NCBI GenBank assembly: GCA_046152955.1
Contig: JBJXGA010000247.1
Location: 1-47,084 of the forward strand
Length of the DNA stretch: 47,084 nucleotides
Source: SIAF01 sp046152955
GTDB taxonomy: Bacteria > Planctomycetota > Planctomycetia > Planctomycetales > Planctomycetaceae
Direction: 5' to 3'
Shown here: piece after piece, positions 8,947-16,767 of the stretch
Numbering within the stretch: the first letter of the stretch is position 1
Layout of the letters: each line of letters opens with the position of its first letter
Translations under genes and position numbers: made by a program
The notes under the pieces: model-generated
The model's input: the letters and a program-made list of their open reading frames with translations, nothing else
What the model was told of the DNA's origin: nothing
The model's database searches: none

Positions 8947-9452
8947 CGCTACAGACCTGGTGCCAATTCGTCCGAAGACGGGAATAGTGAGAGGAGGTTT
9001 TGAAGAATTCCAAATAGCCCATTGCGTCAAATTCGTCAACGGCGATTTGGCTGAGAATTGCCAAAAGCCATCATTAATGACGAGTGGCGATTTGTGTTTT
9101 GGAGGCTTGGGGGCTTGGGGGAGACTCGATTTCCCGTTGAACAGAGACAGGCATTCAGCTTGAAGTCAAGCCTTGTCCGGCAACTACAGTCGTTCATTTG
9201 CCCGCTCGCTCATCATCGTCATGTTACCCGTCCGACTTTTCCGTACATCCCTTCGCCGACGATCGAGCCGTTGAGTCGGAACCTGTAGTGGATATGTTCG
9301 AAGAGGAAGCGAGAAATCAGCGAATCCTGCTGAAGGATACTTGCAATTGATGATGACGACAGTCGACTCGATCCGCGATTGGAACCGTTAAAGACCACTT
9401 CCAATGCCGGTTGGCAAATTCAGTAGCTCTTGCTTACCACCGTCGACGGCGA
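8947..9452. other. Gene-free interval between porin and cupin genes
   Basis: I see no convincing gene in these 506 bp. Short open frames on both strands lack family resemblance. The part next to 8946 must hold the promoter of the porin gene on the minus strand. The rest is less GC-rich than the flanks and contains no repeat family recognised elsewhere in the window. Confidence 0.5.
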
Positions 9453-9815
9453 TCAGGGGTCGCGATGGACGGTTCCCGGTGAAAAAGCCGGAAGGCAGAC
9501 AGCGAAGTATTCGGCCCCTTCGGCTTCGGGCGTGCTGTACTGCACCCATTCGCCGCGGTGGGTGATGATCGCCTGGCCGGCGCGCACGTCGTGATGACCC
9601 CCCTGGTGCTGCACGCGGAGCAGGCCGCGAAGCACGACGGTATACTCGTCGAACTCCGGAGTCTGTCCCGGTTCGACCCAGCCGGGAGGACTCTGCATCC
9701 GGGCCACGCTGACGGCGTCCGTTCGGGAATTGACGCGGCCAATGAACTCCTGAATGATCTTCGGCTTGTTCCCGGCGGCGCTGATTTGCGTGGGAGTTTC
9801 GATGAATGTGGGCAT
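9453..9815 (-). CDS. Small cupin-domain protein
   Basis: This 120-residue protein is a single cupin barrel. The first cupin motif is represented by PGQTPEFDEYTVVLRGLLRV, and the second by VRAGQAIITHRGEWVQYSTP. Only some of the usual metal ligands are evident: the second motif retains one His (ITHRGE) and the first has Glu and Asp in place of the HxH pair, so metal binding is uncertain. The ATG at 9815 starts MPTFIETP, directly at the fold; longer in-frame starts add low-complexity residues. Function and substrate cannot be stated. It stands alone on the minus strand between the porins and queG. Confidence 0.72.
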   Translation of the reverse strand: MPTFIETPTQISAAGNKPKIIQEFIGRVNSRTDAVSVARMQSPPGWVEPGQTPEFDEYTVVLRGLLRVQHQGGHHDVRAGQAIITHRGEWVQYSTPEAEGAEYFAVCLPAFSPGTVHRDP

Positions 9816-10204
9816 GACGGTTGAGGTTTTCAGGGAGTGACTGCCGTTCCGACGACCAGTGAACTCTATTGGTGGCTGGCTTGCTGCACCATGCAATTGG
9901 AACGATCATCAGTTTAGCAGAGGTCTGGCCAGCATTCGAGTTCGCCGCGGCGAGTGGCACACGCATGTGTTCAGCGCCGCGCGTCTCTCGACGCAAAGTG
10001 CGCTTGAGGCAGGAAGATCCGTCCGTTCGGAGTGCTCAATGCACGGACCTTGGAAGCCGCCGCTATGCATCCGATTGGTGGAATCGTGCCGGGGCAACCG
10101 CATCACATTCTCGACGAATGTCACTCGTCTCCCAACGGGGCGATTCAGGGAAGTGCGAACCGCAGCGGCGGCTCACGGGGACGTTCGCCCTCCCGAATGG
10201 TGGC
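9816..10204. other. Gene-free interval with 32-bp tandem duplication
   Basis: No gene is supported in this 389-bp gap between the cupin start and the end of queG. Its right half holds one copy of the GAGGGCGAG repeat family in inverted orientation, described separately at 10131-10233. The last repeat unit runs into the final codons of queG. Confidence 0.5.
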
Positions 10205-10233
10205 TCACGGGGACGTTCGCCCTCGCGAATGGT
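10131..10233 (-). repeat. GAGGGCGAG-family dispersed repeat, copy 1, with 32-bp tandem unit
   Basis: Read on the minus strand, this copy follows the same order as the units at 12431-12780: a GGGAGGGCGAACG block, then GAGCCGCCGCTG, then a CCGTTGGG end (on the plus strand CCCAACGGGG at 10131). A 32-bp unit beginning GGCTCACGGGGACG is duplicated at 10170-10201 and 10202-10233 with one difference. The second unit overlaps the last 29 bp of queG, so it supplies the end of that reading frame. Confidence 0.75.
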
Positions 10234-11503
10234 GTGGGCTCAATCGGGCTGCGGCGATGCGCGCATTGGATGGAAGCGATTCCACCGGAGATTCTCCGAG
10301 CGATTTCAGAGCCTGTTCCAATTCCTGGAGCACCGCCGGGTCGGTTTCGCGGGCGATTCGTTGCGAGAGTCCGCGCTGCGCTTCGGATCCCCCCAGGTGT
10401 CCCAAAGCCCAGGCGGCGGCGCCGCGGATGAGTGGTTCTTCATCCTCCAGCGCCCGGAGCAACGCGGGGATCCCCTGCCGGTCACCGGCGTTCCCCAGCA
10501 CTATTGCCGCGTTCCGTAACAGTCCGGCTCGCTTGGGGCGCCACAATGGCGTCTCCCGAAATTGGGCTCGAAACTCCTGCGGCGAAAGTCCCAGCAGTTG
10601 CGCTGCGTCCGCCGGACTCAGATCGGGACGGGGAGTGAAGGCCGGTTCCGCGGTGAGCGGCGCCTTGCGATTCCAGGGACAAACGTCCTGGCAAATGTCG
10701 CAGCCGAACAACCACTCCCCTACCCCTTCGCGCAACTCCATCGGAATCGGTCCGCGGTGTTCAATCGTCAGGTACGAGATGCAGCGGCGCGGGTCCAGGA
10801 CATACGGTTCGATGAAGGCGTCGGTTGGGCAGGCGTCCAGACAGCGCGTACATGTGCCACAATGGCTGGTGGCGTGCGGCGCGTCAGACTCCAGTTCCAG
10901 GTCTGTGAGCAACGCCGCGAGGAAGAACAAGCTTCCCAGGCGCTTGTGAATCAGCATCGTGTTCTTGCCGAACCATCCCAGACCCGCCAGCCGCGCGAAG
11001 TCACGCTCCAGAAGCGGCGCGGTGTCAACGACGCCGCGCGACCGGCTCTCTGGAAACCGTTCCTGGATCATCCGCTCCAGCGCGGTCAGGCGTTCGCGGA
11101 TCAGGTCGTGGTAATCGCTGCTCCCCTGCGCATAGCGCGCGACACGCGCGGGGAGCGGAGGACAAGCTGGTTCCGCATCGTCCGATCCGGAAAAATAGTT
11201 CATCCCCAACATCACCACGCTGCGGACGCCGTCGAGGACGTGTCGCGGGTGGTGATAGGCCGAGGCTCTCCGAGGCAGGTAATGCATGTCGCCGCAGGCA
11301 TCCCGCTCCAGCCAGGCCAGAAAGTCATGCAGCCCCGTGGGAGTGACCGCCGGTGCGATCCCGGCGAGTTCGAATCCCAGGCGGCGGGCCTGCGCTTTGA
11401 TCCAGGCCGCCGGTGAGTCGCAGGTCGCCGTCGTTCCGTCAGAGTTGGGAGGGACCGCTTTGGGCGCGTCGAGCCGCGGGTGTACGTCAAGTCGGCTCGG
11501 CAT
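10205..11503 (-). CDS. queG: Epoxyqueuosine reductase QueG
   Basis: QueG is a cobalamin- and iron-sulfur-dependent enzyme that reduces epoxyqueuosine to queuosine in tRNA, the last step of queuosine synthesis. This 432-residue protein carries both ferredoxin-like cluster motifs, CGTCTRCLDACPTDAF and CDICQDVCPWN, plus the VVDTAPLLERDFARLAGLGW and FGKNTMLIHKRLGS segments. A C-terminal HEAT-like region (ALEDEEPLIRGAAAWALGHL) is normal for the longer QueG forms. An N-terminal extension of about 30 residues precedes the core, so the true start may lie slightly downstream of 11503. The gene overlaps the upstream dioxygenase gene by 17 bp, and its 3' end enters a dispersed repeat. Confidence 0.94.
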   Translation of the reverse strand: MPSRLDVHPRLDAPKAVPPNSDGTTATCDSPAAWIKAQARRLGFELAGIAPAVTPTGLHDFLAWLERDACGDMHYLPRRASAYHHPRHVLDGVRSVVMLGMNYFSGSDDAEPACPPLPARVARYAQGSSDYHDLIRERLTALERMIQERFPESRSRGVVDTAPLLERDFARLAGLGWFGKNTMLIHKRLGSLFFLAALLTDLELESDAPHATSHCGTCTRCLDACPTDAFIEPYVLDPRRCISYLTIEHRGPIPMELREGVGEWLFGCDICQDVCPWNRKAPLTAEPAFTPRPDLSPADAAQLLGLSPQEFRAQFRETPLWRPKRAGLLRNAAIVLGNAGDRQGIPALLRALEDEEPLIRGAAAWALGHLGGSEAQRGLSQRIARETDPAVLQELEQALKSLGESPVESLPSNARIAAARLSPHHSRGRTSP

Positions 11504-12299
11504 TGTGCGTCAGCGCGGCCAGCCGCTCCCACTGCCGTCGTCCTGCGTCGATCACCTGAGAGTCGTCGCAGAGGTCCAGAGGGGTGTAGCGCGGATGCCG
11601 CGACTCCTTGTAGGGGTTGTTGCCACGGGTGTTGTAGCAGGCGATGAACGCCCACCGGGGATCGGGACTGGTGTTCTGGTCGGAACGGTGCAGCAGGTTG
11701 GAGTGAAAGAAGATCGCCCCCCCCGGCTCCAGCGCGCAATGAATCCGCTCATGCCGGTCGAGAACGGCCTGCAATCTTTCCGGATCGGAGACCCCCGTCT
11801 GATCTCCTACCTGGCCGTGGTCCAGCCGCCCCAGCCGATGCGAACCGCGCACGACCTGCAGGCACCCATTGGCACGGGTGGCCCGATCGATGGCGATCAG
11901 GCAACTCGCCATCTCCGGAGCGAGGCAGCCGTTGTGATACCAGTAGCCGTAATCCTGGTGCCAGGCCCAGGCTCCGCCGACGAATGGCTCCTTGAGGATC
12001 ATCTTATGGTGATAGTGGTAGACCTCGTCATTGAGGAGCGTCTGCATGGCTTGGACGATCGATCGGCTGCGAACGAGGGCGCCGTACATGTCGTCCTGCA
12101 GTTGATTGTCGACCACCAGCTTCACCGCTCCTCCTTCACCGTCGGAGCGACTGGCCGCTTTGCCTTGCAGCGCCTGGTCGGCCCGGGCGATCCGGCGGAG
12201 GAGTTCAACCTCGTCGCCGTCGAGCAGCGATTCGACAACAAAGAACCCGTCGGCGTGAAAGCGAGCGGACTGTTCGTCGGTGAGGTTCAATGCGGGCAT
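11487..12299 (-). CDS. PhyH-family Fe(II)/2-oxoglutarate dioxygenase
   Basis: This 270-residue protein belongs to the phytanoyl-CoA dioxygenase (PhyH) family. The N-terminus (LTDEQSARFHADGFFVVESL) is typical, the metal-binding HxD is in WAWHQDYGYWYHNG, and the distal ligands fall in PGGAIFFHSNLLHRSDQN followed by a conserved Arg in the next strand. Family members hydroxylate diverse small molecules using iron, oxygen and 2-oxoglutarate; the substrate here is unknown. It is cotranscribed with queG, overlapping it by 17 bp. PhyH enzymes are numerous in Planctomycetota, so the pairing may reflect genome organisation rather than a shared pathway. Confidence 0.88.
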   Translation of the reverse strand: MPALNLTDEQSARFHADGFFVVESLLDGDEVELLRRIARADQALQGKAASRSDGEGGAVKLVVDNQLQDDMYGALVRSRSIVQAMQTLLNDEVYHYHHKMILKEPFVGGAWAWHQDYGYWYHNGCLAPEMASCLIAIDRATRANGCLQVVRGSHRLGRLDHGQVGDQTGVSDPERLQAVLDRHERIHCALEPGGAIFFHSNLLHRSDQNTSPDPRWAFIACYNTRGNNPYKESRHPRYTPLDLCDDSQVIDAGRRQWERLAALTHNAEPT

Positions 12300-12952
12300 C
12301 GCGGCAAACTGATTCGGGTGGTCTCGGGATCACAGGCGCGCGCCGATCGCTCAGCGCGACTCCATTGTGACGAGGCCGGGGGCTGCTGCAAAGCGAGCGG
12401 CGGGCGACTTTCCCTCCCGAACGGTGCGTACCGGGAGGGCGAGCGTCCTCGCGAGCCGCCGCTGTGGGTGGTACGCGACGGAACCGCGCCGTTGGGATGG
12501 GACAGACGTTTGGCGAGTGGTTTCGCGCTGCCCATCGGCGAGTGTTACGACGTGTGAATGCACATTGGTAGCTCGGCGGGAGCCTCGCCCTCCCGAATGG
12601 TGTGGACCGGGAGGGCGAGCGTCCCCGCGAGCCGCCGCTGTGGGTGTTACGCGACGGCACCGCACCGTTGGGATGGGACAGACGTTCGGCGAGTGGTTTC
12701 GGTCTGCCCATCGGCGAGTCTTACGATGGTTCAACGCACATTGGTAGCTCGGCAGGAGCCTTGCCCTCCCGGTCTGCCGTTCCATTCACCACGCGGCGTG
12801 GAGCGCGCCTCTGGTGGGATGTCGGGGTCGCGGTGAAAAAATCCTGCAAACCAGCCTTTCCTCGGTTTGCGATTTCTGTTTAGAATCGAAGTCGTCATTC
12901 GGCGTCTTCATTTTTTGATTTTGAATCTGGGGTTCTGGAGGGAAATCGGTCC
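12300..12952. other. Gene-free interval with tandem repeat array
   Basis: This 653-bp gap separates the divergent PhyH and CxxC-protein genes and should contain both promoters. Its middle is filled by two 176-bp tandem units, annotated separately. The open frames seen in all directions across it arise from those GC-rich repeats and have no family resemblance. A TAGAAT hexamer near 12882 and GGAGGG about ten bases before 12953 are candidate expression signals for the next gene. Confidence 0.55.
12431..12780 (+). repeat. Two tandem 176-bp GAGGGCGAG-family repeat units
   Basis: Unit A (12431-12606) and unit B (12607 to about 12780) share a common order: CCGGGAGGGCGAGCGTCC, GAGCCGCCGCTGTGGGT, ACCGCxCCGTTGGGATGGGA, GCCCATCGGCGAGT, then CACATTGGTAGCTCGGC and CCTxGCCCTCCCG. 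The GGGAGGG starts lie at 12433 and 12609, which gives the 176-bp period. The end of one unit (CCCTCCCGAATGG) and the start of the next (CCGGGAGGG) form a short hairpin. Related single copies occur at 10131-10233 and 45718-45782. Confidence 0.85.
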
Positions 12953-13249
12953 ATGTTACACTTCTCGTGCGACCTGTGCGGGCAGCCTTTGGATGACCGG
13001 CGATATGTGGTTCGGATGGAGATCTTCCCCGCCTTCGATGCGGAAGACCTTTCGGAGGCGGACCTCGACGCCGATCACCTGCAGGCGATCGCTGAGGAGA
13101 TTCAGGAAATGGAACTGACTGGCGCCGAACTGGATGAGCAGGGAACCAAGACGTTTCGTTATGACCTGTGTCCCCGCTGCCATAGCCGGTATGCCAAGGA
13201 TCCCTTGGGGCGCGACGCCCTGCGACGGCTGAATTTCAGCGAGAACTAA
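12953..13249 (+). CDS. Small protein with two CxxC pairs (putative zinc-binding)
   Basis: This 98-residue acidic protein has CDLCGQPLDD at its N-terminus and CPRCHSRYAKDP near its C-terminus, separated by an acidic, probably helical middle. The paired CxxC motifs suggest one four-cysteine zinc site, a rubredoxin-like knuckle arrangement. I do not recognise a named family, and no function can be assigned. The ATG at 12953 has GGAGGG about ten bases upstream. The next gene begins about 150 bp downstream. Confidence 0.7.
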   Translation: MLHFSCDLCGQPLDDRRYVVRMEIFPAFDAEDLSEADLDADHLQAIAEEIQEMELTGAELDEQGTKTFRYDLCPRCHSRYAKDPLGRDALRRLNFSEN

Positions 13250-13399
13250 CCAGCCGCGCTCGCCCAGGTGAACGGCCCGGCGTCACCTGGCCGGTGCGTC
13301 GTCCGAAACGGGCGCCTGGTCGGCGACCAGACTCCCCCCGTGCGTGCAAGTTCGTTGTTCAGACACAGCCCTTGCGGATCTCGCGGGGAAGGAGCAGGG

Positions 13400-13945
13400 A
13401 TGGACCGGACGATGCGCTGGAATCGACGCCGGCTCCGATCGTTCCCCCGGATCGCGGGGATTCTGCTGTTGGGGCTGCTCGCGGCCTGGCGGATGTGGGA
13501 TTTTTCGAAGGCGCCCCCCGCAGCGCCATCCGAGTCGGGAGAGCAGGTGGTGGTGCGGCGCGCCGTCGATGGCGATACGCTGCTCTTGGAGGATGGACGC
13601 CGCGTGCGACTGCTGGGGGTCGATACTCCCGAGTCGAAGCGCGAGGGAGCCCCGGTGGAACCATGGGCGCTCGATGCACACGCCTTCACCCGCCAAATGG
13701 TCGAAGGCCGCCGCGTGCGACTGGAATTCGACAAGGAACGCCATGACCGATACGAACGGGTTTTGGCCTACGTCTACGTCGAGGACAAGCTGCTGAACGA
13801 AGAACTGCTCCGGGCGGGACTGGGAAAGGCGCTGCTCAATCATCCCTACAGCGGCGAGATGAAACGCCGCTTTCGCCGGGCCGAGACGCTTGCCAAAGAG
13901 GAACGGCTCGGCATCTGGAATCGGAAGTCCTCACGGCGCTCCTGA
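13400..13945 (+). CDS. Membrane-anchored thermonuclease (SNase)-family nuclease
   Basis: This 181-residue protein has a basic N-terminus, one hydrophobic anchor or signal segment (IAGILLLGLLAAWRMW), and a staphylococcal nuclease-like OB-fold domain. The domain shows VVRRAVDGDTLLLEDGRRV, the RLLGVDTPESK motif with a catalytic-type Arg and Asp, and DRYERVLAYVYVEDKLLNEE. It ends with RRAETLAKEERLGIW. Such proteins cleave DNA or RNA outside the cytoplasm with calcium, although many homologues remain untested. The ATG at 13400 is chosen because AAGGAGC lies five to six bases upstream; a frame opening at 13268 adds 44 residues of repeat-like composition. Confidence 0.88.
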   Translation: MDRTMRWNRRRLRSFPRIAGILLLGLLAAWRMWDFSKAPPAAPSESGEQVVVRRAVDGDTLLLEDGRRVRLLGVDTPESKREGAPVEPWALDAHAFTRQMVEGRRVRLEFDKERHDRYERVLAYVYVEDKLLNEELLRAGLGKALLNHPYSGEMKRRFRRAETLAKEERLGIWNRKSSRRS

Positions 13946-13987
13946 GCGCCGCGCACTTCAAACGATTTGATTGCGGGGCACTCCAGG

Positions 13988-15016
13988 TCATTCCGGAAGC
14001 GCGAGCAGCCGCCGGATCGCGCGCCACGGCTGAAAATACTCTTCGGCGGACAAGCCATCGACCGTCGGCTCGCGGCGGCGTGTGACTCCATCGACCGCCG
14101 GGCCGTGATCGATCATCGCTTGCAGCACGCGCTGTTGCTGATCCACGGTGAATGGTGCCAGAACCTCGCACGCTCCGCGTCGATGCGCGATCGCCGCAGC
14201 CAGCGCCATGGCCCCCCAGTTGCTCGTCCCGGCGACGAGATTCCAGCGACAGGAGATGCGACAGGGAACCCGACCCGATTGCTCCCCGGTCAGTCGCCGT
14301 TCCAGTTCTTCCCAGGGGATGCATCCCATCCCGATCTCGTTAGCCCCGTCGCCGATTCCGACCGTCGTTGCGTTGGGCGACTGCACTTGTGCCTCTTCAA
14401 ACAGGCGGTGGATGTCCCCTGCGAATTGATCGATTGCCTCTCCCCGCATGTTGTGGCAATGGTTTTGATGTTCCGGAGGAACCTGCCGGAGAAATTGCTC
14501 GGTGGGGGGGACTCCCTCGCGGGACTGTCGCAGCATCGACTCGAGCGTGTGGCTGGGGCCGACGCGCTCGATCGCCACCAGGTGTGTCAGGTGCGGGTGA
14601 TCCTCGAACAGTTGACCCCGCCACGCTGCTTCACCCGTCGGGGACGCCTCGGCGGAGTCGGGAGGAGAGGCCAGGCAGTCACTGGGAAAACCAAACTCAC
14701 GCGCCGCCGCTCGCAGTGCGTCTCTGCAGAAACGATCGGTCACCAACGTGACCGACGCTCCGGTTTGCCGCAACGTTTCGGCCAACAGGAGCGCTCCGGG
14801 CGGCCCGTCGGTCTCCGCAGCGGGGGGATCGCCGCGCGGGATGAAAAAGCCGGTGACAATCACGACGTCGCGCGCCGCCGTCGCCAGATGCTCCGCTGCG
14901 GCCGCCAGATGTCCCTGGCAGAGCGGACCAAACCGCGGTTCGGAACCAATCAGCCCGCGCCGCGCCGGATCGAGGCGCACGCACTGCTCGATTTGGGAAG
15001 AGATCGAATCGGTCAC
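13988..15016 (-). CDS. DUF4392 protein, D-glutamate cyclase-like
   Basis: This protein resembles the DUF4392 family, whose eukaryotic member DGLUCY converts D-glutamate to 5-oxo-D-proline. Useful landmarks are VVIVTGFFIPRGDPPAAETD, GPPGALLLAETLRQTGASV, TTVGIGDGANEIGMG and GTSNWGAMALAAAIAH. The start is uncertain. The open frame reaches 15256, but its first 80 residues cover a repeat-like intergenic sequence, so the GTG at 15016 (342 residues) is used although no good ribosome-binding site precedes it. It is convergent with the nuclease gene and divergent from the respiratory cluster. The metabolic role here is inferred only from family membership. Confidence 0.75.
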   Translation of the reverse strand: MTDSISSQIEQCVRLDPARRGLIGSEPRFGPLCQGHLAAAAEHLATAARDVVIVTGFFIPRGDPPAAETDGPPGALLLAETLRQTGASVTLVTDRFCRDALRAAAREFGFPSDCLASPPDSAEASPTGEAAWRGQLFEDHPHLTHLVAIERVGPSHTLESMLRQSREGVPPTEQFLRQVPPEHQNHCHNMRGEAIDQFAGDIHRLFEEAQVQSPNATTVGIGDGANEIGMGCIPWEELERRLTGEQSGRVPCRISCRWNLVAGTSNWGAMALAAAIAHRRGACEVLAPFTVDQQQRVLQAMIDHGPAVDGVTRRREPTVDGLSAEEYFQPWRAIRRLLALPE

Positions 15017-15568
15017 GAATGGATGCCAGGGGGTGTCGGAACGATGGGCCAGAAAAGAAACGCATTGTGGCGAATGACGCGGCGCCAGGAAAGCGAGCGG
15101 AAGGGGGGGGGAAATGCCGTGGGAGGCATGACGCAACGCCCGCGTCTCCCAGCAACTTGAGTCAGAATGCGAATGAACAGAAGCACTTGGCGCGGCCGAT
15201 GGTCGCACCCAAAAGGGATTTGACCACGGATCGCACGGATGGACATGGAGCATCACCTGTGACTCAATCCGCTGATCATCCGTGCCACCGGTGTCATTCG
15301 TGGTTCAGTGGTTCTGTCTCAATTCGCTGGACTGCGGTACCGGGACGCACGTGGACGCTGGCAGCGCCGGCGACGGGTTCCCATTCATGGGAAACCGGTT
15401 TTTTTGACTTCCAGGTTCTGAGAAATCGGCACGAGAGCAAACAAGATCGGTTGTCAGTTGCTCGGGGGGATGACACAATTCATCACAAGCGCGCCCAGGA
15501 TTTGGCGCCACCTAGCGCCCGCGCGCCGCACTCCTCCCGCTCGATGCGGGTGTTCTGGTAGCTGGACT
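15017..15568. other. Gene-free leader between DUF4392 gene and respiratory cluster
   Basis: No gene is supported here. Around 15219-15305 there is a pair of short inverted blocks of the type ACCACGGATCGCACGGATGG and CCGTGCCACCGG...TCATTCGTGGTT. The right end, from about 15450, must carry the promoter and leader of the respiratory genes. Confidence 0.5.
15451..15479 (+). promoter_or_regulatory. Candidate sigma-70-type promoter of the respiratory cluster
   Basis: TTGTCA at 15451-15456 and CACAAT at 15474-15479 are separated by 17 bases, matching five and four of six consensus positions. Transcription would start near 15486, about 83 bases before the Rieske gene. The assignment rests only on sequence similarity and position. 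Confidence 0.33.
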
Positions 15569-16714
15569 ATGGCTGACGAATCAACCGGCGGTGCCCCGAA
15601 GAAACTGAGCACCAAAGACATTCTGGCGGCAGCGCGTGCCCAAGCCGCTAAATCGGCTGGTGCGCCGGCGGCGGCTTCCCACGCGGAACCTCCGGCAGCC
15701 CCTATCGCTGAGGCCCCCCCTGCCGCGGCCCCCAAGCCTGCGGCGACCGCGGGGGCCAAGCCCAAGACGACTGCGGAAATTCTGGCCGCCGCCCGGGCGC
15801 AAAAGGCCGCGGCTGGCGATGCAGCACTGACCGATGCCACTCCCGCCCCCGCCAAACCCGCTCCGGCCTCCAAAGGGGCGCCGGCCGGCAAACCAAAGTC
15901 CACGGCTGAGATTCTCGCCGCGGCGCGCGCCGGCAAAGCGGGAAGCGCTGCGGCGGCTGCCGTGAGCCCGGGCCCGGCAAAGCCCGTCGCGAAAGGCAAG
16001 CCCGCGCCTCAGGCGCCTGCCGCCGAAGCGCCCGCTGGTGGAACCGGGTTGTCGGTTCAGGAAATGCTGGCGGCAGTCCGGCCTGCGTCAGCGAGTGTGA
16101 CAAAGGTGGCCGAACCGGCGGCTCTGGCGAAGGTCGCCGCCCCTCCCCCGATGCCTGTTCGGCCGGCCCCGGCTGCCAAAAAGGGGGCGCCGCAGGAACC
16201 GCGTCGATTTTTCCTGTGGGTGTTGCTCCTCTCGCCATTCGCCTTGGCGTGGTCGGCATTCGCGGCGGCCACCGCCATCATGGTGCTGGGGACCGCGCGA
16301 TTCATGTTGCCCAACGTTCTCACGGAACCTCCCCGCAAGTTCAAAATCGGATCTCCGGCGGACTTCGACCTGGGGACAGTGGCGACGAAGTTGGTCGCCC
16401 AATATGGCATCTGGATTGTCCATACGGATCAATACAAGGGAAAGAACCAGATTTATGCCCTGGCGTCGGTCTGCACCCATTTGGGGTGTACCCCAAGCTG
16501 GCTGGAAGGGGAGCAGAAATTCAAATGCCCCTGTCATGGGTCGGGATTTTACATCACCGGGATCAATTTCGAAGGTCCGGCGCCCCGTCCGCTGGAGCGG
16601 GTCGGGATTCGCCTCTCCGAAGACGGGATGCTGGAAGTCGACAAGAGTCTGAAGTTTCAGGAAGAAATGGGCCAGTGGAACGATCCCGCATCCTTCTACG
16701 AGGTTGTCGGCTGA
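15569..16714 (+). CDS. Rieske iron-sulfur protein with repeated N-terminal extension
   Basis: This 381-residue protein is the [2Fe-2S] Rieske subunit of a cytochrome bc complex, which takes electrons from quinol. The cluster ligands are in CTHLGC (residue 302) and CPCHGSGF (residue 320). A single membrane helix spans about residues 214-245. Before it lies an unusual Ala/Pro-rich region of about 210 residues containing four related segments: STKDILAAARA (14-24), TTAEILAAARA (67-77), STAEILAAARA (112-122) and SVQEMLAAVR (162-171). Ordinary bacterial Rieske proteins are about 180-200 residues, so this extension roughly doubles the length. If the helix has normal N-in topology, the repeats face the cytoplasm. 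The start used is the ATG at 15569; a frame from 15458 adds 37 residues with no visible domain. Confidence 0.93.
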   Translation: MADESTGGAPKKLSTKDILAAARAQAAKSAGAPAAASHAEPPAAPIAEAPPAAAPKPAATAGAKPKTTAEILAAARAQKAAAGDAALTDATPAPAKPAPASKGAPAGKPKSTAEILAAARAGKAGSAAAAAVSPGPAKPVAKGKPAPQAPAAEAPAGGTGLSVQEMLAAVRPASASVTKVAEPAALAKVAAPPPMPVRPAPAAKKGAPQEPRRFFLWVLLLSPFALAWSAFAAATAIMVLGTARFMLPNVLTEPPRKFKIGSPADFDLGTVATKLVAQYGIWIVHTDQYKGKNQIYALASVCTHLGCTPSWLEGEQKFKCPCHGSGFYITGINFEGPAPRPLERVGIRLSEDGMLEVDKSLKFQEEMGQWNDPASFYEVVG

Positions 16715-16738
16715 TTGGAAGGCAACCCTTCGGCACAC

Positions 16739-16764
16739 ATCTCAAATTTGAAATCTGAGATCAT
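16739..16764. repeat. Short AT-rich palindrome of the ATCTCA/TGAGAT type
   Basis: The block ATCTCAAATTTGAAATC followed by TGAGAT forms an imperfect palindrome in the 53-bp gap before the cytochrome b gene, ending a few bases before its ATG. Related AT-rich blocks occur at 30921-30952, 34264-34302 and 40221-40287. In this copy it could also affect the start of translation. Confidence 0.6.
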
Positions 16765-16767
16765 TCA

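Noticed and set aside
9388..9996. 202-codon frame overlapping the cupin gene
   Set aside because: Its product lacks the cupin motifs that the alternative frame at 9453-9815 clearly encodes.
10170..10233. Direct repeats as a phage attachment site
   Set aside because: The two 32-bp copies are adjacent, belong to a dispersed repeat family, and no integrase or tRNA is nearby.
12431..12780. CRISPR array
   Set aside because: There are only two units of 176 bp with no spacer-like unique segments of constant size and no cas genes.
15017..15256. N-terminal extension of the DUF4392 protein to 15256
   Set aside because: The added residues derive from repeat-like intergenic DNA and show no domain.
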